Origin: Prinia subflava
Lineage: Eukaryota > Chordata > Aves > Passeriformes > Cisticolidae
DNA length: 64,000 nucleotides
Reading direction: 5' to 3'
Assembly (NCBI RefSeq): GCF_021018805.1
Contig: NC_086258.1
Coordinates: forward strand, 11,677,100 to 11,741,099
Both the position numbers and the translations under genes were made by a program. This document shows positions 13,301 through 24,900 of the stretch, piece after piece (positions within the stretch are counted from its first letter, which is position 1; the number at the start of each line of letters is the position of its first letter). The notes beneath the pieces were generated by a model. It had not been told where the DNA came from and ran no database searches. It saw only the letters and a program-made list of their open reading frames with translations.

Positions 13301-13860
13301 CGTGCTGTGAGTGCGTTATCAGCAGGGCGTGCATTTCCTCCCTCAGCAGCTGGGTGCACGCTGTGGGCCCGAGTGTTTCTGGTAATTTAGCTGAGATCAC
13401 GACTGCACATTCATCTGCAAACGCGGCGCCTGAGCTGTGTCTAGAAAGAGCCGCGTAAGCCGGTCCCAGGAGCTTTGGGTGAGGTTTCCTTTTCTGGCAA
13501 TTACAGACTGGCCTTGAGGAGTTTTCTGAAATTGAGGCTCATGCAACTGTGGGGCACAAAAAGGCAAAACCCTCTACCCTTGTTCTCTGTAGAGTTTAAA
13601 TTGCAAATTCTTGAGGAGAAATGGTGCATACTTGTGGCAAGATCCCTGGTCAGCTTTATCTGAGAATTTGCTTCTCTGAAAGACCATTATGTAATTTAAA
13701 ACTTGGGATTTACTGAGATGATGTTTCTTTCCCTGTTCAGGAGCAAGAGCAGCTTTACCTCTGCTCAGGTGTGGTATCAACATCAACATTTGAGCAGCCA
13801 AATCGTTATGTGAAACTGTGGGTGAAGCTGGTGACACCTCTGATCAAGAATTTCTTTTGA
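610..13860 (+). CDS. PGS1: PGS1: CDP-diacylglycerol-glycerol-3-phosphate 3-phosphatidyltransferase, mitochondrial (9 coding exons)
   Basis: Known role: PGS1 joins CDP-diacylglycerol and glycerol-3-phosphate to give phosphatidylglycerophosphate, the committed step to phosphatidylglycerol and cardiolipin in mitochondria. Coding exons: 610-770, 4383-4572, 4931-5008, 5921-6020, 6656-6845, 7165-7343, 8243-8776, 11584-11732, 13741-13860. All borders are GT-AG and phases agree, giving 1,701 nt (566 aa). The Arg-rich, Leu-rich N-terminus looks like a mitochondrial presequence. The phospholipase-D fold is shown by a first HxKx4D motif (His226, Lys228, Asp233) and a second motif with HxK (His475, Lys477) where Tyr482 stands in the Asp position. 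The protein ends in an Lys-Asn-Phe-Phe tail. A second in-frame ATG at 640 gives 556 aa, the length I recall for human PGS1, and is the likelier start. Identification is by recognised sequence across the whole protein. Confidence 0.97.
771..4382 (+). other. PGS1: PGS1 intron 1
   Basis: The donor GTAAGG follows 770 and the acceptor TTTGCAG-type site ends at 4382. The left part is still CpG island; from about 1.5 kb the sequence is ordinary AT-richer intron with a short TG run near 1855. I see no gene, recognisable transposon or RNA gene in it. Open frames here lack splice or homology support. Confidence 0.8.
5009..11583 (+). other. PGS1: PGS1 introns 3-7 (non-coding parts)
   Basis: The introns are 5009-5920, 6021-6655, 6846-7164, 7344-8242 and 8777-11583. 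They have normal GT-AG ends. The largest holds a short tandem run of a GGTGGTGGCAG-like unit at about 10181-10213. I recognise no other genes or mobile elements in them. Confidence 0.8.
11733..13740 (+). other. PGS1: PGS1 intron 8
   Basis: This intron lies between the exon ending ...LHQ and the terminal coding exon. It has a GTGAGC donor and a CCCTGTTCAG acceptor. It is AT-richer than the DNAH17 introns, and I see nothing else identifiable in it. Confidence 0.8.
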
Positions 13861-15396
13861 AAGAGGAAAAGTTGCTGCTTTGGGTGAGTCTGCTGCCATT
13901 ATGGGGAATTATATTGCACTGACTGCAGTAAATAGCTGAAGTGCTCTGTCATGAAGGACAATGGACATGCAGATGATGTGGGGAAAACCAGGCACTTCTC
14001 AGTTCCTCTGGGCTTCCGTGGACTGGGATCAGTGCTCAGGTCCTGACTGGGCTTTGTCTACTAGAATTTTTGGAAGGGCTGCTGACAGAGAACCCATACA
14101 GTGGCATTTTCCATGCATGGAAATGAAACTCCCATTTCTGAAATGTCCCTTTCAGAGTTTCACAGAAACAGATTGTGTTGTGTTGTCTTGACCAGCCAAT
14201 AGAAAGCATTGCTGGAATACTTAAAATGTTTTATCTTTGTATCCAGTCAGGGCTGGATTAACAGGGATAACAGGGGCAATTGGTTTTGCTTTTCTGTTTT
14301 GTTGTGTCCTGGGGTTCCTGGTGGTTCCACTGCCCCACGGCTCGAGCCCTTGTGAGCTTCAGGACATCACTCTTGCCTGTTCCTGAGCCATGCACTGTCC
14401 GTGCTGTTGGCACTGCTGCACGTGTGCCCAGGATGCTGCATGTTCCCATATCCCTTTTACTTACCCAATTATGTCCTGCCCCTCAGCAGGGTTTGCCTGG
14501 CTCCTTCACATTCAGATATGTTACAAGTGTCTTTCATGAGTTGCGAAAGGGCAGGAGAAGATTTTTGGTGCTCGTGTGGGTTTTGGGATGTCACTTACTG
14601 GAAGTAGGAGGCTTGAACCATAACATCCTGCAAAGAAGGTGTTTGGAAGCCAAGTAAAAACGTGAGGGAGTGCAGGGTAGGTTGTGAGCAAGCGTTTCTG
14701 ATCTGGCAGTGCCACAAACAGGATTTCTGGCACCTGAAAAAAGCTGATGGTGTGTGAAACGCGAGTTGTAACTGATTATAAATACTGCTACTGCTGCTCC
14801 ATAAAGAAATGAGCTGCTCTCTGTGCCTGCCCTTGGGGCTTGTCTGACTGAGCTGTGAGGGAAGTTTGAGGTAGTGTAGAACTAATTGTTCAAATATTTC
14901 ACAGGGTGGGATTTTGGTGAATTGTTTTATGCCAAAGGGACCAGCCTTGGCAGATCTGTTCACTTTAACGTGTGTTACTGCCAATACAAATTATTTGTTG
15001 TGAAGAAAGGGCTGAGTACGTTCTGTACCCTAGAAATAGAAATACTTCAGAGAGGAACCTGTTTGCAGCTGGATCTTCTCTGGGCTCTGCAGGCTGGGTG
15101 TGGGTGAACTGGACCAAATCTGCACCTTTCTTCCCCTGTCTGCTCCAGCCAGACATGTGCTCCATGCAGGAGCATGAGGAGTTTCTGCTCAGTTCTCACT
15201 GAGCCGTCACACAAAGAGCTGTGGGAAGATGGAGAGCCAGAAGAGGGAAAGGAGTCAGGCACTTGCGTGCAGTTGTTCTGTCTGGCTTCCCACGGTGGTC
15301 TGGCTCCCCACCAGCGCCACGTCAGAAACCACCAGTGGAAAACCAGTATCCTCCCCGAGAGCGCCGTGCGCTGCGAGAGCAGCCTCCAGCACTGCT

Positions 15397-15402
15397 TTTA
15401 TT
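15397..15402 (-). terminator. AATAAA poly(A) signal of DNAH17
   Basis: On the minus strand AATAAA lies about 105 nt downstream of the DNAH17 stop codon. It predicts a short 3' UTR ending near 15380. No closer canonical signal was seen. Confidence 0.7.
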
Positions 15403-15507
15403 GATACTTCACTGAAACGGTTCTGGTACAATCAAACGTAGACTGAGTTACACAACTTGGAGGGTTTTACAAGTAAAAGTATTGCTGTTTTCCATTGTCA
15501 TTTAAGT

Positions 15508-18500
15508 CTAGGCCTCTAGGAGCAGAGCCACGCCAGCCAGGACCCACTTGGCTGCTTTTTCTTTTGTCTTCAGGTTGAAGGTCCAGACGTAGGTGGGCCC
15601 TCGCGTCCGCGTCTTGTAGACGGGGCACTCGTAGACGTTGGTGGTGTCGGTGCGGTCCACGGGGATGGCTCTGAGCAGGATCACCGGCATGGCGGGCGTC
15701 AGCTCCTTCATCCGCGCCTCCGCCATCGACCCCGCCTGCACGTCCCAGCGCGCGCCTGCGGCGGCAGCGTCAGGGCAGCGCACGGCCCCGTGCCCGCCAG
15801 CTCAGCGGCTGAGCCGGGCACGGCGGCCCCGTGGTGGTTGGCTCTGACGGGTTCTCATCTCACTGTGACCCAGGACTGCATTTGCCTTACTGTGTGTGGG
15901 ATGTCTGAATAAATTCTGTCCCCACCCCTCCCTTCAGCACATCTTTATGTGGGAATTGCAGAGTTTAAGGGGAACTGGCCTTGGTGGGATCTATCACATG
16001 CTGTCCCATCTGCTCTCTGCTTTTGTCCAAGTGCACCCCTCAGCTGCTCTGCTGAACTGCCTCCTCCCCTCTCATAAGCAGTAATTATTATGGGTTTGAG
16101 TTTCTCAATTTATCTTACTTGAGCGTCAACTAAGAATGTCACATATAGAGCCCAGTAGCTCCAGGAGCCCTGGGGTTCATGAGCTGGAACCTGAAGTGTT
16201 TTAGGCTGGAGCCTAAAGCACAAATTTGGGGATTGGAAAGGCTGTGTGATCTGGACAGTGCTGCCCTCAGCTGGCGGCTGAGCCTGGACCCAGGGGGACC
16301 CAGCAGGACCCAGGGCTCCCTGTTCTGAGCTGCCACCAGTGCAGGGGAGACCAGACCAGGCAGCAAGTGCTGACACTGCTCAGCTGCACAAGGGAGAAGG
16401 GCTGGGTTAGGCCTGCTTCATGTCTGAAACATCTCAGAGATGCAGTTTTTACCTTCCATGAACAGCCCGTGCACGTAGGAGCCTTCTCTGGGGGGAAATG
16501 TTATCTCCTCGCGGGTCTTCTTGGTCACATCCGCTGCCAGACACATCTTATCCAGGGGCCACTGCTTTTTCCTGGCTGTGGACTGCATGATGGCTGTGAG
16601 GAAGGATTGGGGGTTGAAGAATCCCGCCAGCCACACTGTTGCAGGCAGCACAAAATCTGTTGCCCAGACTTCCAGTTCCTGGAAAATAAACCAGCAGCGT
16701 CCTTTAGGGTGGAGGATGTGCTGTGAGCTGCAGGACACTGTGACAGAGCTGATGCTTTGCTGTGTGTAACCCAAGCTTCAGCTGATCTTGCAGGGTGGGG
16801 ACTGGCTGGAAGTGGTGTGGGAGGAATAAGCAGCGTATTCCCCTGCAGCAATGAAACTGAAACCCTGAATTTGTGGTGCAGAAAATACTGCTATTTTTTA
16901 ACAAAGCCAGTTTTATTAATTTTTTTAATGGGACACCCCGAGCTGTAATGGGAGGGAGCTGATGTTCTCTTGCTACAGGGATGTACTGAAATGGAAACCC
17001 TGGTCAGACTTGTGCTCCCATTCCTGGAGTAACAGCCCTTTTCAGGTACTTCAGGCTGGTTAAATTAATACTGAGAAATAAACCAGTTACCAATAAACCA
17101 GTGCAATGGTGGGGAGAGTCCTGGGGCACCCCAAGCTCTGCCTGACACACTCTGCTCACCCTGATCCGCAGGAGCAGGTCCGCATACCAGGTTGCCAAGC
17201 TGAGGAGGGAGGGATAGGCATAACGTGTCCAAGATTCTGGAACACTGTCATAGAAGAGAGCATTTCCCAGCTCTTCCATCTCGGACGTAATCGTCAGCTC
17301 TCCCTTTGAAAAAGAGAAAAGTGCAGGCAGTGTCACCTGCAGCCAGTGGTGGGACAGCCCGAGGGCTGTGCCTGGGCTCAGGGGCAGCAGGCCGGGGCTG
17401 CCTGGCTGCACCTGGCACAGCTTGATGGGTGAGAGCAGCAGCAAAGGCAGGGAGTGCTTTGGGAATACTGGGAGATGATCCAGGATCCAGCTGTGTACCT
17501 GCAGTCCCAGGTCCAGCTCCTTCAGTGAGCGCCTGATCTCATTGGTCAGGATGTTCATCCTTTCACATTCCTGGAGGGCTACCACAGTGTATGGGGTTTT
17601 TTCCTTTGCCTTTCCCATCATATCCTCCATGTTGAAGGGGTCCGGCAGCTGCCCAAGGATTTCATCCAGGACTGACTTCACCTGAAATGAGAATATCACA
17701 TATTGCTCTTGTCCAGAGAAAAATGCTGCAGGTTTCATTTAATTAAGTTGGTAAGGTTTTTTCTTTTTCTGCCCTGGTGTTTCTTTGTACTTCCTCCTCT
17801 GTTACTAATGCTCTGTTCTGTTACTAACTGCTCTTGGGTCTTAAAAAGCTGTAGTTCTTTTTGATAGTCAGGGTAAGAGACCTAAGGCCATGGAGGCTGT
17901 GAAATTCAAGTGTAAACTCCAGGCAGTCAGGAAGAAGACTTCTAAAAAAATTATTTTAAATCTGTTTTTAGTAGTTGCTCTCATGAATGGAGGTTTCTCA
18001 GCCAGCTCCATCTGCTGAGGAGCCCCATGTAAGGCTCATGTTGCCAGTGGAGCATCTTGGCCCCATCAGGGCGTGGAGTTCCTGACCAGGCTGCCTCTGC
18101 ATCATGTGCTGCCATCCCCAGGCCAATGACCACAGCGTGGCTGGGCTGCAATCACCTCCCTCTGCTGTCCCTTCCTCACTGCTACGGGGCCTCTCTCAGT
18201 TGCCTCCGGGCCTTGTCTCCCCTCTATAGCTTCTCAATTGCCACCCTTAAGAGGTTTTTTCCCCACTGTAATTACTTCCCCCCACCTTAAAAAAAATCAG
18301 ACTTGACTTGCCTGTTCCTCTCGGGAGGTGCCTGAGCCTCCGGCAGCCTCGGATTCCTTGGGCTGCAGTTCCAGCACCGTGCGGAAGAGCCTGTCCGAGG
18401 TGACGGTCAGGAATCCCATCTCTGCATTGGGGTGCAGGCCATACAGGTGGGGGCTCTCTGCTGGCAGGTTGTTGTCGATGTACTGGTGGTAGGCCTGAGT

Positions 18501-21500
18501 CAGGGGCAGCATTAGCTTGGAAGCACAGGCAAAGGAGCCCAAAGTTCCCTGCAACCTTGAAAACCCATCACCACTTTGGGCCCTTTACAGAACCTGCCTG
18601 TGTGCACCAAGGCATTTTTTAACTTGTGTCTCAGCCAGGTTTTTCCCTTTCCCTCTCAACCACAGGAATTACTTTTTGCAGCAGTTCTGCACATTCCCAG
18701 GGGATTGACACTCTCTCCCTACATTCCCCTTGGTGAGCAAGAGGGAACATGGACTCATGCACATTTATCTGGAGCAGGGGTTTTCTACAGCAAATTGCAG
18801 TGTTCCTTACCTCGTAATCCATGCGGGGAGGGATCATAAACCCCGGAGCCAAGGACACGTCCCCGTCCAGCATCTCGGGCCGGACATACTCGCTCAGGTA
18901 TGTGCGGCACAGCCGGCGGTCCCAGTCATCCGTGATGTGCCCCCCGTACATGATCTCACCAAAGAGGTACCGGAGGTCATCCCACGGGACCTGCAGGGAG
19001 AGGCTCAACCTGGGGCTCCCGAGCGGCTCCCCAGGAGCTCCCCATACAACCACAGAGTGATGGCTCCAGGATTGACCTGTGCAGGGAGGTGACAGTCCCT
19101 GGACCCACAGAGGCTTGGGAAGAGGAGTGTCTCTTGATCACCCACATATTTCTCCTTGTGCCAGTATGAACACAGCCGTCTGTGATTTGAATCCCATCTT
19201 TTTTCCATCCAGCATTGATCATGTCTGTGAGGGCAGGTCTAAAGGTGAGACTTCAGCCCTGCTCACTGCACTTGCATTCTTGGGGTGGGTTTGATTTTTA
19301 GGTGGGACCACCCACCAATCACCAAGGCATGGGTCGGGCCAGGCACATGGGCCGAGGCAGGCACTTGCCCTGGCTGGGCCCTGATGCCTCTTCCACCCAG
19401 CTCAGTCAGGCTGAGTTCTCATCCCCTTCTCCTGCCTGAGTGTTCAGGGAGCAGGGGAGGAACTGCTCCTGGCCCTGGGCTTCTTCCTGAGATGGTGTTT
19501 GTGCTGCAAACTGAATGTTCTAAGAAAGTTCAATTGTTGCAGCAGGTGCTGTGCTGAGGAGCAGTCACTTGTTATCCCTCACCTTGGTGTTGGCCTCCAG
19601 GTAGTTGTGCAGGACGTTAACGGAGACGGTCAGGTCGCCGTTGTTGAAGGGGTAGGACCTGTTCCAGCCCTGGGTTCCGAACCTGCGCCGCTCGGCCACC
19701 GCTGCGTGGAAGTAGCAAAGTGCAAACAGGATGCACCTGAACTCGTTTTCTTTGCTGCACTGCTCCAGTGTTTCCTGGGGAGGAACAGTGAGGGTGGGTT
19801 GTAGCTGAATACTGCTGTCAGATGCCCCTCTAGTGAAGAACATTCATAGGTAAAAGAGAACTGAAAGTGTTCATTAGAAAGAAAAAGTTGTATATTCATG
19901 ATTTGCTAGTTGGTTATTTTTGCACTCATTTGTGTATAAGGGAATTAGAGTTCACACCCCAATGCCCTACTGACAGCTAAGGCAGCTTGTTCTGCAAGGC
20001 TGCAGCTGCTCCAGGTTCAGCCTCAGGAAAGGCACTGGAGACCTGGCACTTCCTTGTGTTGGAAACCCTTGGGCAGCTCTGGTTACCCCTAAACCCCTGC
20101 CGGAGGGGGGCTCTGGGCACTGCAGGAGGATGTGCTGGCAAGGGCTGGCTCCAGGTGCAGTGTCCCTGGCCATGGTGACACCGCTGAGGTGCTGAGCCGT
20201 GCCTGCTGATGGAGCTGCCCCGGGGAGGCAGCTGGGGAAGGGCAGGGGTGGCACAGGGGGTACCTGTGAGAAGAGGTCGAGGGCCCCGTGCAGGTTGGCG
20301 CGCATGCCCGTGGGCGGCTCGCTGGTGATCTTGATGGAGTTGTCCAGCAGCCCCTGTGGGATGATGTGCGCCTCGGGGTTGGGCGCTGGCTCGGCGCTCA
20401 TGAACAGCCGGTACTCGGGGTGGCTGTCTTGACTGTGGTGCTCCACCAGCTTCTCCAGCGTGTCCAGCCACCGGGCCACTAGGTGGATGTTCTGAAAAAA
20501 AACCTCTCTGGATCTCATGAATCTCACTTCCCGCCCCACCCCCCCAATTCCTACTGCGGCTCCACAGGGGGAAGGTGCAGTACAGCACGGGTACAGCCAG
20601 CTAGCCCAGGCAGTGAGACTGCCATCGCCGCTGGGGTGACCCTGCAGGGCTCTGCTGTCAGGGCTGTGCCCCCTGCGATGCGCCCCACTGCCCCCACCCA
20701 CCTGCAGGATGACCCAGTGGCCCTCTGCAGCTGCCACCTCCATGGCATGCTCTGCCACAACCTCCTGGCCTTGCCCCAGTGATACGTTGTGGATCTTCCC
20801 GTTGTCAATGGTGAAGCCCAGCCTGGTGCCTGGGAGGGGAATGTCTGCTGTCAGTATCAGTGCTGAGCTGGGGCCACGCAGCTCTGGCCACTTGGCCCTG
20901 CAGCAGCTCACGGCCAGCGGGGCTGGTGCCTGTCTGGGGTGGGCAGTGCCTCACCCAGTGCCTCCAAATCCTTCAGCGGGTCAACACCGGGGGAGAGGAT
21001 GAAGAACAGGGGCACGGAGGGGCTGCTGTCCTTGTACACCTCAGAGAGATCAATGCTCCTTGCTTTGACATACTTGCTTCCCATCTTCTCTTCCACAAAT
21101 TTCCTACAGAAAAATAGAACCATCCTGTGAGATGGGAACAGTTACTGGTTACAGCTGGAGTGGTGACACTCTGAGGCTCTTGCAGGAGAGCCCTGTGCTG
21201 GGCACCAGATACCTGATGGCGTAGGTCATCCTGTCAGGGCGCAGGCACCGCAGCACACACAGCCTCTGCAGGGCTGTCTTGTTCTTCCAGTCCATGGGGA
21301 ACACCTCATTCTCTGGTGCCTCCATCTCCACAAACCTTTTCCATCGCTTTGCTGAGCTCTCGATGTCGCTCTCCAGGCTGCTGAACTCTTCCATTTCTGA
21401 AAGCGCCTTCAGGTCCCACAGAGAAGGACTAAATCACTCCTGGGCTCTGCTCATCCTCAGGGACTCCCTGCAGGTGACCCCAGACCCGCTGCACTGGGGC

Positions 21501-21996
21501 TGTGCCGGCACTGCCTTGGCACAGGGGGTGACTGCACAGACCCACCTTGACGGCACCCCAGGCCTGGGGCTGCAGGAAGTCCACAGGGGATGTGACGCCA
21601 GCCTTGGAAGGGAAGCGCAAGAGAAAGTCCAGCTCTGCGGGGTTCACTTCTTTCTTGAGGGCCAGGACCTGGAAAGTGGGAGTGCAGCGTCACAGCCAGC
21701 CAATGTCCATGGCCCCAGTGTGAGGAGTGAGAGGCTCTGAGCATCCACAGTGGCACCAGGGTAAGAGAACAAGCCACATAAATGCCTGTTGTGCAGCAGG
21801 AGCCCCAGACATTTGCAGGGATTACCTGGAAGGCAACCTGGGCCAGGAAGATGAGTTTGTCTCTCTCAAAGAGGCCCTGTGCAGTGTACACATAGACCGA
21901 GTAGGTGATCTGGTCCGTCAGGTTGATCACCCTTTCCCGGGTGTCCTCGCTGGGGATTGCACGTTGGATGGCTTTCTCAAAGACCCCGTTGAAGGC
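15508..21996 (-). CDS. DNAH17: DNAH17 exons 68-80: AAA6 and C-terminal domain, about residues 3680-4461
   Basis: Exons: 21996-21826, 21668-21546, 21406-21213, 21103-20955, 20829-20702, 20491-20264, 19774-19583, 18990-18811, 18494-18312, 17681-17499, 17303-17160, 16678-16453, 15755-15508. Landmarks are [57 protein letters not shown] and the terminal [28 protein letters not shown] (quoted in part). Exon 76 (18494-18312) ends at a GC donor. The terminal exon lies antisense to the probable PGS1 3' UTR. Confidence 0.95.
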
Positions 21997-24900
21997 CTGA
22001 GGAAGATCCCAACAGGCATCAGCATGTGGCTGCTGGGGCCTTGTCAGCAGCATGAAAGCTGAGACACTGAATGTCTGAGCTCCCCCAATTCTGCCCCAAC
22101 CACAGACATCTCTGTCCCTCCTCGCTCTCCAAACACCTTGAGAGAGAACTGGTAGATGGGGTTGATCTTGCAAAGGTCACTCAGGATGAAGTACAGTAGG
22201 GATGCTCGCTCTGCTGCTGGCCGGTAGTTCTCTCTCGCAATGTTTATTTGTACTTCAGTGACTTTAGCTTCTTTTACCTGGAGATGCAGGGGCGTGGGTG
22301 TTACCAGAACCCTGTCACACATCAAAGTGGTGCCCACCCTCCTGCTGGGTGCCCAGCCGAGCTGTCCCTCTGCCTGCGGCAGGGAGCACATTTACTTTTT
22401 CCTCAATTTCCTTGGCTGTGCGCTTCGTTATCTCCAGGTTCTCCACCAGTGCTGTGTCCCGCAGGAAATCTCCCCCAGCAGCTGACAGCCGGGCGAGCAG
22501 TGAGTCCTCCAGCTCCTTCAGCTTGATCTTGAACTCGTTCTGGCTCTTGGTCAGGCTTGCCTGCGCAGCAGCACCCAGGGATGTGTCGCTCAGGACATCC
22601 CAACAGTGCTGGCACCAGTCACTCACTCATGTGGTCACCAGGGTGCTGGTGTGAGGGGAGGGAGGACGTGGCCCCTCCTGGGTCCCCCCACCCGCAGGTG
22701 AAGTGAAGAGCACGCCCAGGCAGTGCTGGCTGCGGGGGCAGTGGGGGACTGCAGCTGCAGGGTCTGCTCCGGCCTTCCTTGGCTCTCGACAAACAGCAGT
22801 GGGCACATGAAGGGGGCTCCTGCCCCAAACCTTCGCAGTGCCCTGGCCTCTCCCACCCTCTGAGCAGTCCCTCTTGCCCCCGTACCTTCAGGGCCTCCAG
22901 GTCCGGCCGCTCCCGGGCTACCACAGCAGCCAGTAGCTGGTCCTCCAGGCCCTCCCGTGTCACCAAGAAGTTGATGAGAGTGCACTGAGCCTGCACCTCT
23001 GGCTTGTAGTGTGGGTTGAAACATCGGGTATGCAGGATTAGGCGGAACTGCTGGTTATACTCCACTTCTTTATCTCCAATTCTAATGTATCTGTTCGGTT
23101 AATTAAACAAATCAATCCCCACACACTGGACAGTAACTCATCACAGACAGATGCCCTCAGCCTGTGTGCTGTTCCTGGCCACTTGGGATGAATTTCTTTG
23201 GTTGGGAAAAGCCACAGCAAGGGCAGAAGTACCAAACCAGACTTGGCAGGGCAAGGGTGGAGGAACAGGAGCTGGAGACTACCCTGCCACAGCAGGCCAC
23301 ATTCAGTACAGGTGTCTTCCATGGGACACACTGGAGAACTCTGGGGCGTGTGGCCAAAGCAAAGGAAGGATCAGGTGCCCAAGCTGCCCACAGTGAAGGT
23401 GCATCTACCAGCATTTTGGGCAGCAGTGGCTGCTCGGGGGAGGTGAAACCCCTCAGCACTGGGGTGTGCTGACCTGCCCTTGGCGGTCCTGCCCAGCAGC
23501 GGGTCCAGCACTGCCTCTATCGTCTCCCCGATGTCCTCGATCAGCAGTGTCTGTCCTTCTGACACTGCCTGGGCAATGATGTCCAGGTATCTGAGGACAG
23601 AGAGGGCAGATGTGTATGGCAAGGCTGTGCACTGTGGGGGACTCACAGAGTGCTTTCTTCCCACTGTGCCCTATGGGGACCCCGCTGTGCTCTGCCAGTC
23701 CTGGCCCCCCCAGAGCTTTTGAAGGTGTCAGCTACACCATCAGGGCTGCTGCCCTTGGGTGCCCTGAATCTGATGGGGGACACGATTGCCCTGACTCTGC
23801 ACCCTTCAATGGCAGAGAAAGGGGGGCTGGTGCAGCCTGAGCCTGTTTCCACCCCTCAGCCCCTGGCCCACCTTCGCTGGCCCAGGCGGACGATCTGCAG
23901 GTCCTCCCCGTATTTGTTCTTGATCCACTTGCTGCCCTGCAGCTGGGCGTCCACGAGCAGCGGCCAGCGCTGGGTGCTGCAGAGGATGGCAGCGTTCTCG
24001 GTAGAGGTGCGGTCGCTGGGCAGCCCCTGGTTGTTCCAGGCAGCCACATCAGCAGAGTCCGTGAGGAGGCTGAGCGGGTCCAGGTCTGGGGTGATGGGGA
24101 TGGGCACCTGCAGGGAGGGGCTGTTGGGTGCCTGCCGCAGCGCCTGGGAGCCCCTGGTGCTGCTTGGCATGGGGGGAGGCACTCTGGGATGGAACCTGTG
24201 GGCTCTCACCGTCAGCCCGTTGAGGAAGGGGATCCAGTGGTTGTCCAGAAGCTCAGCCCTGTACCTCTTGGTGAAGTATCCGATGTAGGACACAAAGGCA
24301 GAGACCAGCAGCACGTCCCCGCACAGCGTCTTCCCCTGCTCTCTGAGCTGCTCCACAGACTCAGCCCAGCGGACGTTTTCGGATGCCAGGCCCCCAACGA
24401 GCCTGTGGGGTTAGAGGTGTGGTGGCTGCTGTAGTGCTGGTGCTGTGACTCGGGCAAGGGGGGGGGTGGGGACTCAGCCATGGTGACCTGAGGCGTTTGC
24501 ACTAAACATCTCCATGGCTGCCTCCCCTCATGAATGTCTGGCCCAACTAATCTCAGAATTTTTTAATTTGGGGAGGGTATGGGTGCCTCTGCTGCTCCCA
24601 TGGCTCTGGTGCCAGGGCCACCAGGTGATGCAAGGGAGCAGCAGCCTGCCCTGATGCTTCAGGGCCAGTGTTTGCATGGTACCTGTTTGCCAAGGTGATG
24701 ACTTTATTGGTTTCATCAGCCTCCTGCTGGCATTTGATCTTCTCTGCTGTGGCTCTCTCAAACTGAGCAGTGAGAGTCGCCAGATTTTCATTCAGGGCCT
24801 TTGGAAGAGAACAGCCCCAGTTATTCCCTGCCTAGATCGAGGCTCCATGGTCCCTGAGCTCTGCAGCATCTCAATCCCAGCAGAGTGCTTGGGCCAGGCC

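Larger units (their letters stand above)
13861..15930 (+). other. PGS1: Probable PGS1 3' UTR, overlapping the DNAH17 3' end
   Basis: After the TGA at 13858-13860 no AATAAA was found on the plus strand until 15908-15913. If that site is used, the 3' UTR is about 2.05 kb and crosses, in antisense, the whole terminal coding exon of DNAH17 (15508-15755) and its 3' UTR. Earlier non-canonical poly(A) signals cannot be excluded, so the right end is an inference. Confidence 0.5.

Noticed and set aside
16912..16917. AATAAA in a DNAH17 intron as a premature poly(A) site
   Set aside because: The terminal exons downstream are intact and conserved. Nothing supports use of this hexamer.
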